From positions 551,082-615,081 of the forward strand of contig NZ_JBITIH010000001.1 of NCBI RefSeq assembly GCF_044458865.1: a DNA stretch of 64,000 nucleotides, in the 5' to 3' direction. Below, in pieces: positions 1 through 7,291 of the stretch. Source of the DNA: Micromonospora_G sp044458865 (GTDB lineage Bacteria; Actinomycetota; Actinomycetes; Mycobacteriales; Micromonosporaceae). The stretch's first letter is position 1. Each line of letters starts with the position of its first letter. Below the pieces are notes generated by a model. It did not search any database. It was not told the DNA's origin and was given only the letters and a program-made list of their open reading frames with translations. Position numbers and translations under genes: made by a program.

Positions 1-316
1 CCATGCCGCGCATCCGGTCGCCCGCGGCCGAGGTGGCGGCCGACATCCGGTCCTGCGCGTTCGACAGTCGCGCCTGCCCGACGTCCCGGGCGTGCATCGA
101 CGCGTCCCGGGCGTGCATCGAGGCGTCGCGGGCGTGCGAGGCGGATCCCATGACGTTCTCCTTGAGCTTCTGGAAGGTGCCCCGGGCCCGGTCGGCCTGC
201 ATCCGGGCGGCGCGGCGCGGATTTATCCGGTCGGAGAGGGCGTCCAGGTTGCGGCCCAGATCGTCCTGCGTCTCCTCGATGCTGGCGCGGATCTGCGCCG
301 GGTCCATGCTGCTCAT
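1..316 (-). CDS. DUF3618 domain protein, 3' end cut by window edge
   Basis: About 105 residues are visible and the C-terminus lies beyond the window. The N-terminus (MSSMDPAQIRASIEETQDDL) matches the DUF3618 family of short actinobacterial proteins, which carry this helical motif and usually a C-terminal membrane segment (not visible here). A helical stretch with repeated HARDASM units at about residues 60-72 follows. Its ATG overlaps the stop of the upstream gene by four bases (ATGA), so the two are probably translationally coupled. It is the last of three coupled genes that often occur together in actinomycetes and are presumed to act at the cell envelope. The molecular function is unknown. 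Confidence 0.75.
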   Translation of the reverse strand, partial: MSSMDPAQIRASIEETQDDLGRNLDALSDRINPRRAARMQADRARGTFQKLKENVMGSASHARDASMHARDASMHARDVGQARLSNAQDRMSAATSAAGDRMRGM

Positions 317-762
317 TGCTCTCCCCCCGATCGGTGGTCCGTCCGTCCCTTGACCGCGTCCGGTATCCGCTTCACGGTGCCGGATGTCTGTGGCAGGGCG
401 CCCAGGCCGCGCATCCGCTGCCGCGCCATCGTGACCAGGATCGCCGCGATGAATCCCCAGACCGCCGCGACGATCAGCGCCGACCAGCCCTGGTCGATGA
501 CGTTCGACAGCCCCCACCACATGGCGTACGAGAGGAAGAGCAGCACCATGAAGCCGCCGAGCGCGGCCCCACCGAACATGCCGGCGACCTTGACCGCACT
601 GCGTACCTCGGCCCGTACCTCGGCGCGGGCAAGTTCGATCTCCTGACGGACCAGGGTGGTGGTGTCCCGGGTGATCGCGCCGAGCAGCTCACCGATCGAT
701 GCCTGTCCCGGGTCACGCTCCCGTTCCCGGGTCGCACCCGGTCCGGCGGTCGCGGCGCTCAT
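313..762 (-). CDS. Phage-holin superfamily (holin-X) membrane protein
   Basis: This 149-aa protein has a polar N-terminus, an amphipathic helix (residues about 25-55, LVRQEIELARAEVRAEV), two hydrophobic segments (about 60-80 and 92-112) and a basic tail. That is the layout of the actinobacterial holin-X family (PF07332). These are chromosomal membrane proteins rather than lysis holins, and their role is unknown. It overlaps both neighbours by four bases, so the three genes form a tight operon read leftwards. Confidence 0.75.
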   Translation of the reverse strand: MSAATAGPGATRERERDPGQASIGELLGAITRDTTTLVRQEIELARAEVRAEVRSAVKVAGMFGGAALGGFMVLLFLSYAMWWGLSNVIDQGWSALIVAAVWGFIAAILVTMARQRMRGLGALPQTSGTVKRIPDAVKGRTDHRSGGEQ

Positions 763-1484
763 GGCCGGGTCCCGCCGGGACGTGGGTCGGCGGCCGGTCC
801 TCCGCCCGGGTCGGCCTCCTCGTCGACGCTTCCTCTGCGGGCGTCGGTGTACGACGCCCCCGGCGCGCTCGAACCGGTCGGTCGGAACTCGGGCATCGCA
901 CCGGGCCTGACGTTCCGACGATGGCCGTCACCCTGGTGGTGTCCGTCACCGCTGTCCGGCGAGCCCGCACCGCCGGACCTGCCACCGCTGTCCCGCGCGC
1001 CGCTCATGCCGCGACCGAGACGGCCGGCGAGCACCCCGGCGACCGCCGCGCCGGCAAGGAAGATGCCCGGGTTACGGCGCGCGTAGTCGCGGATGTCGTT
1101 CAGCACCGCGCCCGGTTCCCGCTGGTCGAGCCAGTGTGCGGCCTGGTGGACGCGGCCGGCGGCATGGCGTACGAGGTCGGTGGCGACACCCGGTTGGTCG
1201 GTTCGCTCGGACATGGTGTGAAGCTGGTCCCCGAGCGCCCGCAGGCCGTCGGCCGCCCGTTGCTGCTGGGCCTCGGCCTGCTCCCGGAGTTGGGACGTTG
1301 CCTGTCCCATCAACTGCCGGGCCTGCTCGCTCGCCTCGTGGGCCACGTCCCGCCCCTGGTCGGCGGCGCTGTGTGCGAGCGCGCCACCGGCCTGGGATAC
1401 CTTCTGTCCGGTCTGCGCGGCGCCCTGCTTCGCCGCCTGCGTCTTCGTTGCCCTGCCGTCGCCGGCACTCACGTCCTGCGTCAT
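759..1484 (-). CDS. Hypothetical protein, first gene of holin-X/DUF3618 operon
   Basis: This is a 241-aa protein rich in Ala, Gln and Gly. Residues 10-110 form a long amphipathic helix with many Gln and Arg residues. A hydrophobic segment (NPGIFLAGAAVAGVLAG) at about 145-162 could sit in a membrane. The tail (165-241) is disordered and Gly/Pro/Asp-rich. The ATG was chosen over the adjacent TTG because a GGGGGCC-type ribosome site lies just upstream. Its stop overlaps the holin-X start by four bases. I do not recognise a named family. Position suggests a membrane-associated structural or stress role. Confidence 0.65.
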   Translation of the reverse strand: MTQDVSAGDGRATKTQAAKQGAAQTGQKVSQAGGALAHSAADQGRDVAHEASEQARQLMGQATSQLREQAEAQQQRAADGLRALGDQLHTMSERTDQPGVATDLVRHAAGRVHQAAHWLDQREPGAVLNDIRDYARRNPGIFLAGAAVAGVLAGRLGRGMSGARDSGGRSGGAGSPDSGDGHHQGDGHRRNVRPGAMPEFRPTGSSAPGASYTDARRGSVDEEADPGGGPAADPRPGGTRP

Positions 1485-1560
1485 CAAGGCCCCCCATGGT
1501 GCCGCGATCCGACTCGACGGGATCGTCGAGATGGTTCGTGGCTACCCGCTGTCGGGTTCC

Positions 1561-2286
1561 TCAGTCACGGATCCGGAAGAGGAGTTCCCGCATCAAGGCC
1601 AGTTCACCAGGGGTGAGACCGCTCGGATCCCGGTCGAGGGCGGCGAGCAGGGCGATCGCCGGGCTGGCCCGGGGCCGGTCGTCCGGCCCGGCCTGCGGTG
1701 TCTGCGACGTTGTCGCCAGCACGGAACCGAGGATCGCGTCGCGGACCCGTACGGAGAGCCGAGTGTCCCGCCCCTGTCCCGGCTGCGTGATCAGACTGAG
1801 TGTCACGCCGACGTTCGCGGCCAGGATCTGGGCGGCGGCCTCGGCCGGCGGCACCCGCAGCAGTCCTCGTCGCGCGGCCTCGTCCAGGAGCCTGACCAGC
1901 ATGTCGGTGGCGGGACCGGTGATCGCACAGGGTCGGCCCGGCTCGACGTTGCCGTAGAGCAGGGCGTAGAAATTCGGGTGTTCGAGGCCGAACGCGACGT
2001 GCCGGTCCCAACCGTCGCGGAGGTCACGCAGCGGGTCGTCGGAGAGTTCGGGCGAGCCGGCGGACGAGACGTACTGGGTGAAGCCGTGGTGGATCACGGC
2101 GTCGATCAGCCCCTGCTTGCTGCCGAAATGGTGGTAGAGCGTGGGGGCGGTCACCCCGGCGAGGTCGCAGATGGCCCGGGTGGAGAAGGAGCGGTCGCCT
2201 CCGTCGAGCAACTGCGCGGCGGCGAGCAGCAGCCGGTCCCGGGCCGGTGCGGGATCGTCGACCGGCGACGTCACGTCAGGTTGCAT
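1561..2286 (-). CDS. TetR/AcrR family transcriptional regulator
   Basis: A 241-aa regulator with an N-terminal helix-turn-helix (about residues 15-62) that includes the typical TetR core TRAICDLAGVTAPTLYHHFG. A helical ligand-binding domain follows, with the WDRHVAFGLEHPNFYALLYG signature. It is monocistronic on the minus strand. A small palindrome just upstream could be its own operator. The ligand and regulon cannot be told from sequence. The nearest divergent gene is a 33-aa membrane microprotein. Confidence 0.85.
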   Translation of the reverse strand: MQPDVTSPVDDPAPARDRLLLAAAQLLDGGDRSFSTRAICDLAGVTAPTLYHHFGSKQGLIDAVIHHGFTQYVSSAGSPELSDDPLRDLRDGWDRHVAFGLEHPNFYALLYGNVEPGRPCAITGPATDMLVRLLDEAARRGLLRVPPAEAAAQILAANVGVTLSLITQPGQGRDTRLSVRVRDAILGSVLATTSQTPQAGPDDRPRASPAIALLAALDRDPSGLTPGELALMRELLFRIRD

Positions 2287-2300
2287 GGCGCTACATTATC

Positions 2301-2311
2301 CCGCTTAGCGG
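2301..2311. promoter_or_regulatory. Palindrome CCGCTTAGCGG upstream of tetR-type gene
   Basis: A perfect 5+1+5 palindrome lies 15 bases upstream of the regulator's ATG. Read on the minus strand, a GATAAT-like -10 hexamer sits between it and the ATG, so a bound dimer would block this promoter. Autoregulation is inferred from position only. Confidence 0.35.
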
Positions 2312-2445
2312 TCCCGTCAGGGTTCGCAGCCGCTCTCCCGGCCGGGTTGCCGATCGGCGCGCCGAGATTTGGCCGACCGAACCGAGGGTATTCGGGTCAG
2401 CGGCGCCACAGCGACGCACATCGGCCGGCCAGGGGGTAACACCGA

Positions 2446-2547
2446 ATGTTCGTCTTCTTCTCGAACCGGCTCGGCTGCTTGGGCTCGATTCTGGTGTCGC
2501 TGGCGCTGACCGCGCTGCTCATCCTGGTGGTCTCGCTGATCTTCTGA
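2446..2547 (+). CDS. 33-aa single-pass membrane microprotein
   Basis: A very short gene with a good ribosome site (AGGGGGT, eight bases before the ATG). The product begins MFVFFSNRLGCLGSILVSLA, continues as an unbroken hydrophobic helix and ends LIF. The aromatic start, the NRLGCLGS turn and the hydrophobic tail resemble small proteins I associate with many actinomycete genomes. Such genes are easily missed because of size. It is probably anchored in the cytoplasmic membrane. Function unknown. Confidence 0.6.
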   Translation: MFVFFSNRLGCLGSILVSLALTALLILVVSLIF

Positions 2548-2621
2548 GCCGGACGGTGCCTGACCTCACCCGTAGGTGCGTTTCAGGCCGTGGGTCAGTG
2601 GACCCGTCCGTCGGAGACTGC

Positions 2622-2912
2622 TCATGACTGCCGCTTCCCGCCCCCTGCCCTGCGGGTACGGGACCAGCGCCACAGCCCGTACCCGGTGGCCACCAGGCCG
2701 ACGAACGCCACGACAGCGGTGATCCTCAGCCGAGCTGCCAGGGCCTGCCGGGCCTGCGCGATCTCGACTGCCTGCTTCTGCAGCATCTCCGGCGTCGGAT
2801 CCTGGTACGGGAACGACGCCCCCAGCTCGTCATTGAGCGGCCCGCACGGCAGGACACACGCGGCCAGGAGAAACACGACTCCCAGGATCAGGGCGACACG
2901 GGCACGAAACAT
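2622..2912 (-). CDS. Small predicted lipoprotein with C-terminal membrane helix
   Basis: A 96-aa protein. The chosen ATG gives a signal peptide (MFRARVALILGVVFLLAAC) with an LAAC lipobox at residues 16-19, so Cys19 would be lipidated. A longer reading frame would bury this signal. Residues 60-82 form a second hydrophobic segment, followed by a basic tail (WRWSRTRRAGGGKRQS). The central part is predicted helical and rich in Gln and Ala. No family recognised. The divergent DUF664 gene starts 66 bases away. Confidence 0.55.
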   Translation of the reverse strand: MFRARVALILGVVFLLAACVLPCGPLNDELGASFPYQDPTPEMLQKQAVEIAQARQALAARLRITAVVAFVGLVATGYGLWRWSRTRRAGGGKRQS

Positions 2913-2977
2913 CGCGCCAGTCTTCCATCGTGGAGCAATCTGGACTCGGTGCTGGTCGGCACGTAGCGTCGTCCTCC

Positions 2978-3529
2978 ATGACCAGCACGAACGAGCAAGT
3001 TCTTCGGGAACCACCGCTGGCGGGTGACGAGACCGCCACCCTCCTGGGCTCCCTGGAACGCCAGCGCGCGACCCTGGGCTGGAAGTGCGGCGGACTGGAC
3101 GCGGCCGGTATGCGGGTGACGGTCGGCGCGTCGTCGATAACCCTGGGCGGTCTGCTCAAGCACCTGGCCGCCGTCGAGGCGATCACGTTCTCGTGGAAGC
3201 TGCTCGGCGCCGATCCGGGTGCTCCGTGGAACACGGTGGACTGGGACAACGACCCGAACTGGCCGTGGCATTCAGCCGCCGAAGACTCCCCCGAACAGCT
3301 CTTCGCGCTCTGGCGGGACGCCGTGACCCGCGCCCGCGCGATGGTGCGGCAGGCACTGGCCGACGGTGGCCTGGACCATCCGGGCACGATCACCACCCCT
3401 GACGGCGAATCGCCCAGCCTGCGGCGTCTCTTGATCGACATGATCGAGGAGTACGCCCGACACGTCGGCCACGCCGACCTCATCCGCGAGTCGGTGGACG
3501 GGCTCACCGGTGAGGACCCGCCGGCCTGA
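2978..3529 (+). CDS. DUF664 / DinB-fold protein
   Basis: A 183-aa protein with the DUF664 layout of the DinB four-helix-bundle superfamily: an N-terminal LLGSLERQRATLGWK helix, the GLLKHLAAVEAITFSWKL motif, and a C-terminal YARHVGHADLIRES segment. His in HLAAVE and His/Asp in the last motif are typical metal ligands. Many relatives are mycothiol-dependent S-transferases, but the substrate here is unknown. The ATG at MTSTNEQ was preferred because the reading frame upstream lacks family features. Confidence 0.75.
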   Translation: MTSTNEQVLREPPLAGDETATLLGSLERQRATLGWKCGGLDAAGMRVTVGASSITLGGLLKHLAAVEAITFSWKLLGADPGAPWNTVDWDNDPNWPWHSAAEDSPEQLFALWRDAVTRARAMVRQALADGGLDHPGTITTPDGESPSLRRLLIDMIEEYARHVGHADLIRESVDGLTGEDPPA

Positions 3530-3628
3530 CAAGGCTTTCGCCGGTGTGGTGGGCCAATTGACATCGGTGCTCGTCGGCGATCGGAAAGTCGCCTGCCGAC
3601 CCCGTCAAGTGTCAGTGTCTTGTCCATA

Positions 3629-4159
3629 ATGACGAGGATGGACATCATTCCCGGAGTTGGCGTCGAGGCCGTGAAAATCGGTGACCCACGCCGTGACGTT
3701 GAGCGAGGGCTCGGGCCTCCAGCCCACGCCGGCAACCATCGTCGGGCCGTCTACGACTCGGTGGACCCGATGCTCGTCGTCACCTACGACGAGGACGACA
3801 TCGTCGAACTTGTCGAGATCGGATACGGCATCGATGACCAGGTCTACTTCGACGGGGTGCAACTGACCTACCGGTTCATGGACGAGGTGGTGGCCGACCT
3901 GGCGACCAAAGGCCAGTTCGGCAGCCCGTCCGACATCGGGTTCGATCTGCGAGCCGGTTTCGCCATCTTCTCGATGGCATCGTTGTCGGCCCGGGACCTG
4001 GATCCGGACGCGCCCGAGGACGACCCGCGCCGCGTTGTCGAGGGCGTATCTGTCGCGCCCTACTCGTACTTCACCGACGATCAGCCGCCGTTGGACGGGA
4101 CTGACGAGGAACTCGACGCCTGGCTGCGAAAGCGAGGAATGCTGCCGGCGGAGTCGTGA
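3629..4159 (+). CDS. Hypothetical protein, acidic
   Basis: A 176-aa acidic protein without signal peptide or membrane segments. It contains the stretches VTYDEDDIVELVEIGY and GTDEELDAWLRKRG. Alternation of short beta-like and helical stretches suggests a small globular alpha/beta fold. No Shine-Dalgarno sequence clearly decides between ATG at 3629, ATG at 3638 and TTG at 3620. The size and acidity resemble orphan immunity-type proteins, but no toxin lies next to it and I do not assign a function. Confidence 0.5.
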   Translation: MTRMDIIPGVGVEAVKIGDPRRDVERGLGPPAHAGNHRRAVYDSVDPMLVVTYDEDDIVELVEIGYGIDDQVYFDGVQLTYRFMDEVVADLATKGQFGSPSDIGFDLRAGFAIFSMASLSARDLDPDAPEDDPRRVVEGVSVAPYSYFTDDQPPLDGTDEELDAWLRKRGMLPAES

Positions 4160-4210
4160 CCGCCGAGTGGTCGGTGCCCCCTGGGGCGGCTGCCCGCCGG
4201 TGCTTCGGTT

Positions 4211-4264
4211 GGCTGCCGGCTGGGTTCGCTTCCGGCGGGCTGCCGGCTGGGTTCGCTTCCGGCG
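4211..4264. repeat. 27-bp tandem repeat, two copies
   Basis: Two adjacent identical 27-base units (beginning GGCTGCCGGCTGGGTTCGCT) are followed by the first bases of a third. They lie between two convergent genes and outside any supported coding region. This looks like replication slippage. Confidence 0.8.
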
Positions 4265-4289
4265 GGCTGCTGCCCAGCCGAACGGCCGG

Positions 4290-4520
4290 TCACTTCTCGG
4301 GCGGCCGGGTGGTGAAGAGGTCCCCCGGCTGACAGTCGAGTGCGTCACAGAGAGCCGTCAGGGTGCTGAAACGGATCGCCCGCGCGTGGCCGTTCTTGAG
4401 CACCGATAGGTTCGCCAGGGTCACCCCCACCCGCGCGGCGAGATCCGTGAGAGTCACACCGCGCTCGGCCAGCAGCCGGTCGAGGTGCACCTCGACCCGC
4501 TGCTCCTCGGCGGGCGGCAT
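4290..4520 (-). CDS. Small XRE-type HTH regulator paired with DUF2975
   Basis: A 76-aa protein that is almost entirely a Cro/C1 helix-turn-helix (LLAERGVTLTDLAARVGVTL, then NLSVLKNGHARAIRFSTLTA) ending in CDALDCQPGDLF. This is the YozG-like group typically encoded with DUF2975 membrane proteins. Its ATG shares one base with the upstream stop (TGATG), so the pair is co-translated. The 36-bp palindrome in front of the operon is the natural candidate operator. Confidence 0.8.
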   Translation of the reverse strand: MPPAEEQRVEVHLDRLLAERGVTLTDLAARVGVTLANLSVLKNGHARAIRFSTLTALCDALDCQPGDLFTTRPPEK

Positions 4521-5125
4521 CAGACCAGACCCGCGAGGTCGGCGCGCATGGCACAACCCCGCTTCACGACCTCGGAGAGGGCCAGCAGGCACAGCCCGCC
4601 GAACAACCACCCGAACGGGATCTCCATGGTCGCACCCATAGCTCCGGTGATGACCGTGGCGGATAGCTCCATCTTCGCGATGACTTCGATCCCGAAGGCG
4701 AGCACACTGCCGATGGTCACCACCCAACCGAGCATCCGCAGGCGCCCCACGTTCGCATCGGAGAACGGATCCTCGCGACGTGCCGTCCGTACGATGACCA
4801 GCAGCATCGCCAGCGCGAACAGCGCGACAAGGTACCACGGCAGGTGCTGCGCGGCGTACCACGCAAGCTGCCCGCCGGACGGGTGCTCGACGACAACAGC
4901 CACGTCAGCGGTCCGGTCGAGGTCGACTCCCGGGCGTAGCGAACCGGCGGTCGCGGCGAGCCCTTCGGCTCCCCTGGAGACCTCGACCGAGATGGGTCGG
5001 CCGGTCACGATGGCCCAGAGGTTGACGATTACGGTTGCCGCGCCCGCGATCAGCGCCAGGACCAGGATGGTCTGAAGTTCGGCGAGGTAGCTGCGGCTCC
5101 GCAGAAGGTTGCGTAGACGTCCCAC
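4520..5125 (-). CDS. DUF2975 family membrane protein
   Basis: A 201-aa protein with four hydrophobic segments (about residues 18-38, 95-112, 135-155 and 170-185), matching DUF2975. GTG was chosen because AAGGGGG lies seven bases upstream. The longer reading frame would run through the palindrome and gives an unnatural N-terminus. The family is usually encoded with a small XRE regulator, as here. The biochemical role is unknown, and modulation of the regulator from the membrane is only an inference. Confidence 0.7.
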   Translation of the reverse strand: MGRLRNLLRSRSYLAELQTILVLALIAGAATVIVNLWAIVTGRPISVEVSRGAEGLAATAGSLRPGVDLDRTADVAVVVEHPSGGQLAWYAAQHLPWYLVALFALAMLLVIVRTARREDPFSDANVGRLRMLGWVVTIGSVLAFGIEVIAKMELSATVITGAMGATMEIPFGWLFGGLCLLALSEVVKRGCAMRADLAGLV

Positions 5126-5133
5126 GACTGCCC

Positions 5134-5169
5134 CCTTATCGATAATCGATATATTGATAATCGATAAGG
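5134..5169. promoter_or_regulatory. 36-bp near-perfect palindrome, probable operator of DUF2975-XRE operon
   Basis: Sixteen of eighteen base pairs match around the centre at 5151/5152. TATCGAT appears near the left end and ATCGATA near the right. The centre is AT-only in an otherwise GC-rich region. Its left end covers the ribosome site of the DUF2975 gene, so a bound repressor would block both transcription and translation. By symmetry its right end creates an AAGGAGG on the plus strand. Confidence 0.6.
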
Positions 5170-5248
5170 AGGGCGCCGATGTCAAGCCCGGGTACAGCCG
5201 ACCCACGGGGCGGCCGGTCGACAAGGTACGGGAAGCTCCAGCCCAGAC

Positions 5249-5590
5249 CTACGAGCCCTGTGGGTTGCCGTGGGACGCGAGCCGGGCGAGCGTTTCGAGC
5301 TGGAGCAGTGCCATCGCCTGAGTGACGGACGGTACGTCGCCAACGGGGATGGACGCGTACAGCAGCGTGGAAAGCTCGGGACGGTCCGGCTCGGCCGGTT
5401 CGTCCAGCTCTCTGTTCCACCGAATGACGAACACGCCTCGACCGGACCGGCTCAGGTAGTAGTCGCCACCGTGGTATTCGCTGTCGCGTAGCTCGAACTC
5501 AACGTCGAGCGCCTGGCCGACCTTGCCCATCAGGGTTGCGATGTCGTCATGACTTCCGAAGGTCACGGAGGCAACGGAGTTTTCAGGCAT
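5249..5590 (-). CDS. Hypothetical protein, small alpha/beta
   Basis: A 113-aa protein starting MPENSVASVTFG. It contains DIATLMGKVGQALDVEFELR, then the beta-like GDYYLSRSGRGVFVIRWN and a C-terminal helix. The fold pattern resembles small immunity or SUKH-like proteins, but no motif is decisive. It is a single gene. The N-terminal extension before this ATG was rejected because it is basic and low in complexity. Confidence 0.5.
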   Translation of the reverse strand: MPENSVASVTFGSHDDIATLMGKVGQALDVEFELRDSEYHGGDYYLSRSGRGVFVIRWNRELDEPAEPDRPELSTLLYASIPVGDVPSVTQAMALLQLETLARLASHGNPQGS

Positions 5591-5786
5591 GGAAGGCAGG
5601 CTACGACGCTCGGACCCCTGGGTACCACACCTTAGGCTTGCCACCAATCAGGCAGACGCGGCGGGCCGCACTCTGCCTCACCACATCAGGTACGACTACT
5701 CCTGCGACCCGGTGGGTAGCTACCCAACAGCCTCGCCGGGGTGTCTCCTTGACCAGCATCGCCCAACGATGACCAAAGAGAATAGA

Positions 5787-5994
5787 CAGGTCACAGCCTT
5801 AATCATGAGGGTGATCTGGTGGGCGACACACGGGTCGACCTGTACGCCGGATATCGTTGCCGACATAGTGCTTGACCTGCCCATATGCTCAGCTCTCCCG
5901 CCCGGCGTCGCTAGGCCGTCAGGTCCTCCATCTCCTCGGCTCGCGTCGGCCTACGACTGGTAGCCGGCTGTAGCGGCGGATCCTTTGCAGACGG
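5787..5994 (-). pseudogene. Degenerate partial copy of the rnpB 3' end
   Basis: This stretch aligns with the 3' end and terminator of the intact rnpB near 14437-14600. It has the same order of blocks: CAGGTCA-AGCCTT, CTGGTGGGCGACA, the 19-mer GTCGACCTGTACGCCGGAT (identical, 5834-5852 and 14484-14502), then TCCATCTC, TAGCGGC and GCAGAC. Between the blocks it is diverged, the terminator stem is no longer self-complementary, and no 5' half is present. It cannot encode functional RNase P RNA. Together with intact rnpB it brackets an accessory region, suggesting an old integration site. Confidence 0.65.
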
Positions 5995-6006
5995 TAACAT
6001 CGATCG

Positions 6007-6540
6007 ATGTCGCATCATGCCGCCGGAAGCGAAGGCACGCTCGCAATCACTCCACAATGGCAGGAGCTCATCATCGGGGCTGTGGCGTTCTCGCTGCTGT
6101 GCTTCGTGTTGATGAAGTTCGTCTTTCCTCGGATGGAGCAGATGCTTCAGGCGAGGACCGAGGCGATTGAGGGCGGCTTCGAACGCGCGGAGGCCGCCCG
6201 GTCCGAGGCGGTTCGGCTGCTGGAGCAGTACCGTGCCCAGGTAGCCGAGGCGCGGGACGACGCCAGGCGGATTCGCGACGACGCTCGGGCCGACGCCGAG
6301 CGGATCCGGCAGCGTGCGCTGACCGAGGCGCAGGCGGAGGTCGACCGGGCCGTCTCGGCCGGCAGGGAGTTGCTGGCTGGCGAGCGCCAGGCGGTCGCCC
6401 GAGAGCTACGCTCCGAGATCGGCGCGCTCGCGGTCGAACTGGCGGGCACAATCGTGGGTGAGTCACTGGCCGAGGAGGCTCGGCGCGCAGGCACGGTCGA
6501 GCGGTTCCTGGCCGAGCGCGAGGCCGCCTCAACGTCCTGA
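6007..6540 (+). CDS. Orphan ATP synthase F0 subunit b-like protein
   Basis: A 177-aa protein with the architecture of AtpF: a short N-terminus, one membrane helix (IIGAVAFSLLCFVLMKFVF, about residues 22-40), the conserved PRMEQMLQARTEAIEGG, a long charged coiled coil rich in Ala, Arg and Glu (about 45-130), and a C-terminal delta-binding part ending GTVERFLAERE. It stands alone. No other atp genes are near, and it directly follows the rnpB remnant. It is therefore a paralogue outside the atp operon. Whether it joins the F1F0 complex, competes with it or is unused cannot be told. Confidence 0.75.
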   Translation: MSHHAAGSEGTLAITPQWQELIIGAVAFSLLCFVLMKFVFPRMEQMLQARTEAIEGGFERAEAARSEAVRLLEQYRAQVAEARDDARRIRDDARADAERIRQRALTEAQAEVDRAVSAGRELLAGERQAVARELRSEIGALAVELAGTIVGESLAEEARRAGTVERFLAEREAASTS

Positions 6541-6612
6541 CGGGTCCGCTCTTGGCGAGGCGGCCAAGCCGAGCAGAACGTCGCCCGAGGCGCCAGCGTC
6601 CGTACGGATGTC

Positions 6613-6807
6613 ATGGCTCAACCGCTACACGCCGACCCTGAGCCATGCGTCCTCGTCGGCGACTCCGAGAGCGACATCGAAGCCGCCCAGGTCGCCGCCA
6701 TCGGTTACGCCAACAAGCGCGGCAAACGCACCCGCCTCGCCAAAGCCGAAGCCATCATCGGCAGCATGGCCGAACTCGCCACCATGCTTGCCGGCGAGGA
6801 GCTGTAG
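6613..6807 (+). pseudogene. C-terminal fragment of a HAD-family hydrolase
   Basis: The 64 residues contain the HAD motif IV region (CVLVGDSESDIEAA) followed by GYANKRGKRTRLAKAEAIIG and a closing helix, the usual end of a HAD phosphatase. The catalytic N-terminal DxD motif I and the cap are absent. The preceding 70 bases do not encode them in any frame, so this is a decayed remnant, possibly moved together with the atpF-like gene. Confidence 0.6.
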
Positions 6808-6985
6808 CCCACCCACTAACCTCCACACACGAGCGTCCCGGTCCACTCCCAGGAGCCGGGGCGCTTCATATGGTGGCGGCCCCCACAAGGCATAGGTGAC
6901 GACTAGAATCCGAGACTGCTTGGTACGTCGCTACGAGAGATCGCAAAACACCCCCTCGCCCAACTGAATAAATGGGACAAATCGC

Positions 6986-7291
6986 ATGATTCCCGTTCAG
7001 CGAACTCGTTGCCGTTACTGTAACCGACCGGTCATAATCGGCCGAATGCAAAATGGTCACTGGCGAACATTCCATCCGGATGAGTTTCCGTTCGCCGAGG
7101 TTCCCGAACGGGAACGTTATGCTTTCAGCCGCACCTATGATGCCGTGATTGACCTTATAGGAGTCCAGAAGCCTCCACCTCGGGTGCTCATGCGCCATTA
7201 CTGTGCCGAACAACGCGAGCGACAACTTATGGAAAACATGTCCCAAGTAGACGAAATTATTGCCCAAGAGTTTTGGCCGAAAGATGAATGA
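6986..7291 (+). CDS. Hypothetical protein with zinc-ribbon-like N-terminus
   Basis: A 101-aa protein beginning MIPVQRTRCRYCNRPVIIGR, followed by a HWRTFHPDE segment. One CxxC pair plus nearby His residues and HYC further on could bind zinc. The rest is predicted helical and charged. Its base composition is clearly less GC-rich than the flanking core genes. It overlaps the next gene by eight bases, so the two probably act together. Family and function not recognised. Confidence 0.5.
   Translation: MIPVQRTRCRYCNRPVIIGRMQNGHWRTFHPDEFPFAEVPERERYAFSRTYDAVIDLIGVQKPPPRVLMRHYCAEQRERQLMENMSQVDEIIAQEFWPKDE

Noticed and set aside
5179..5325. Plus-strand frame after AAGGAGG created by the 36-bp palindrome
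   Set aside because: The ribosome-like sequence is explained by symmetry of the palindrome, and the frame runs antisense through the 113-aa gene with low-complexity content.
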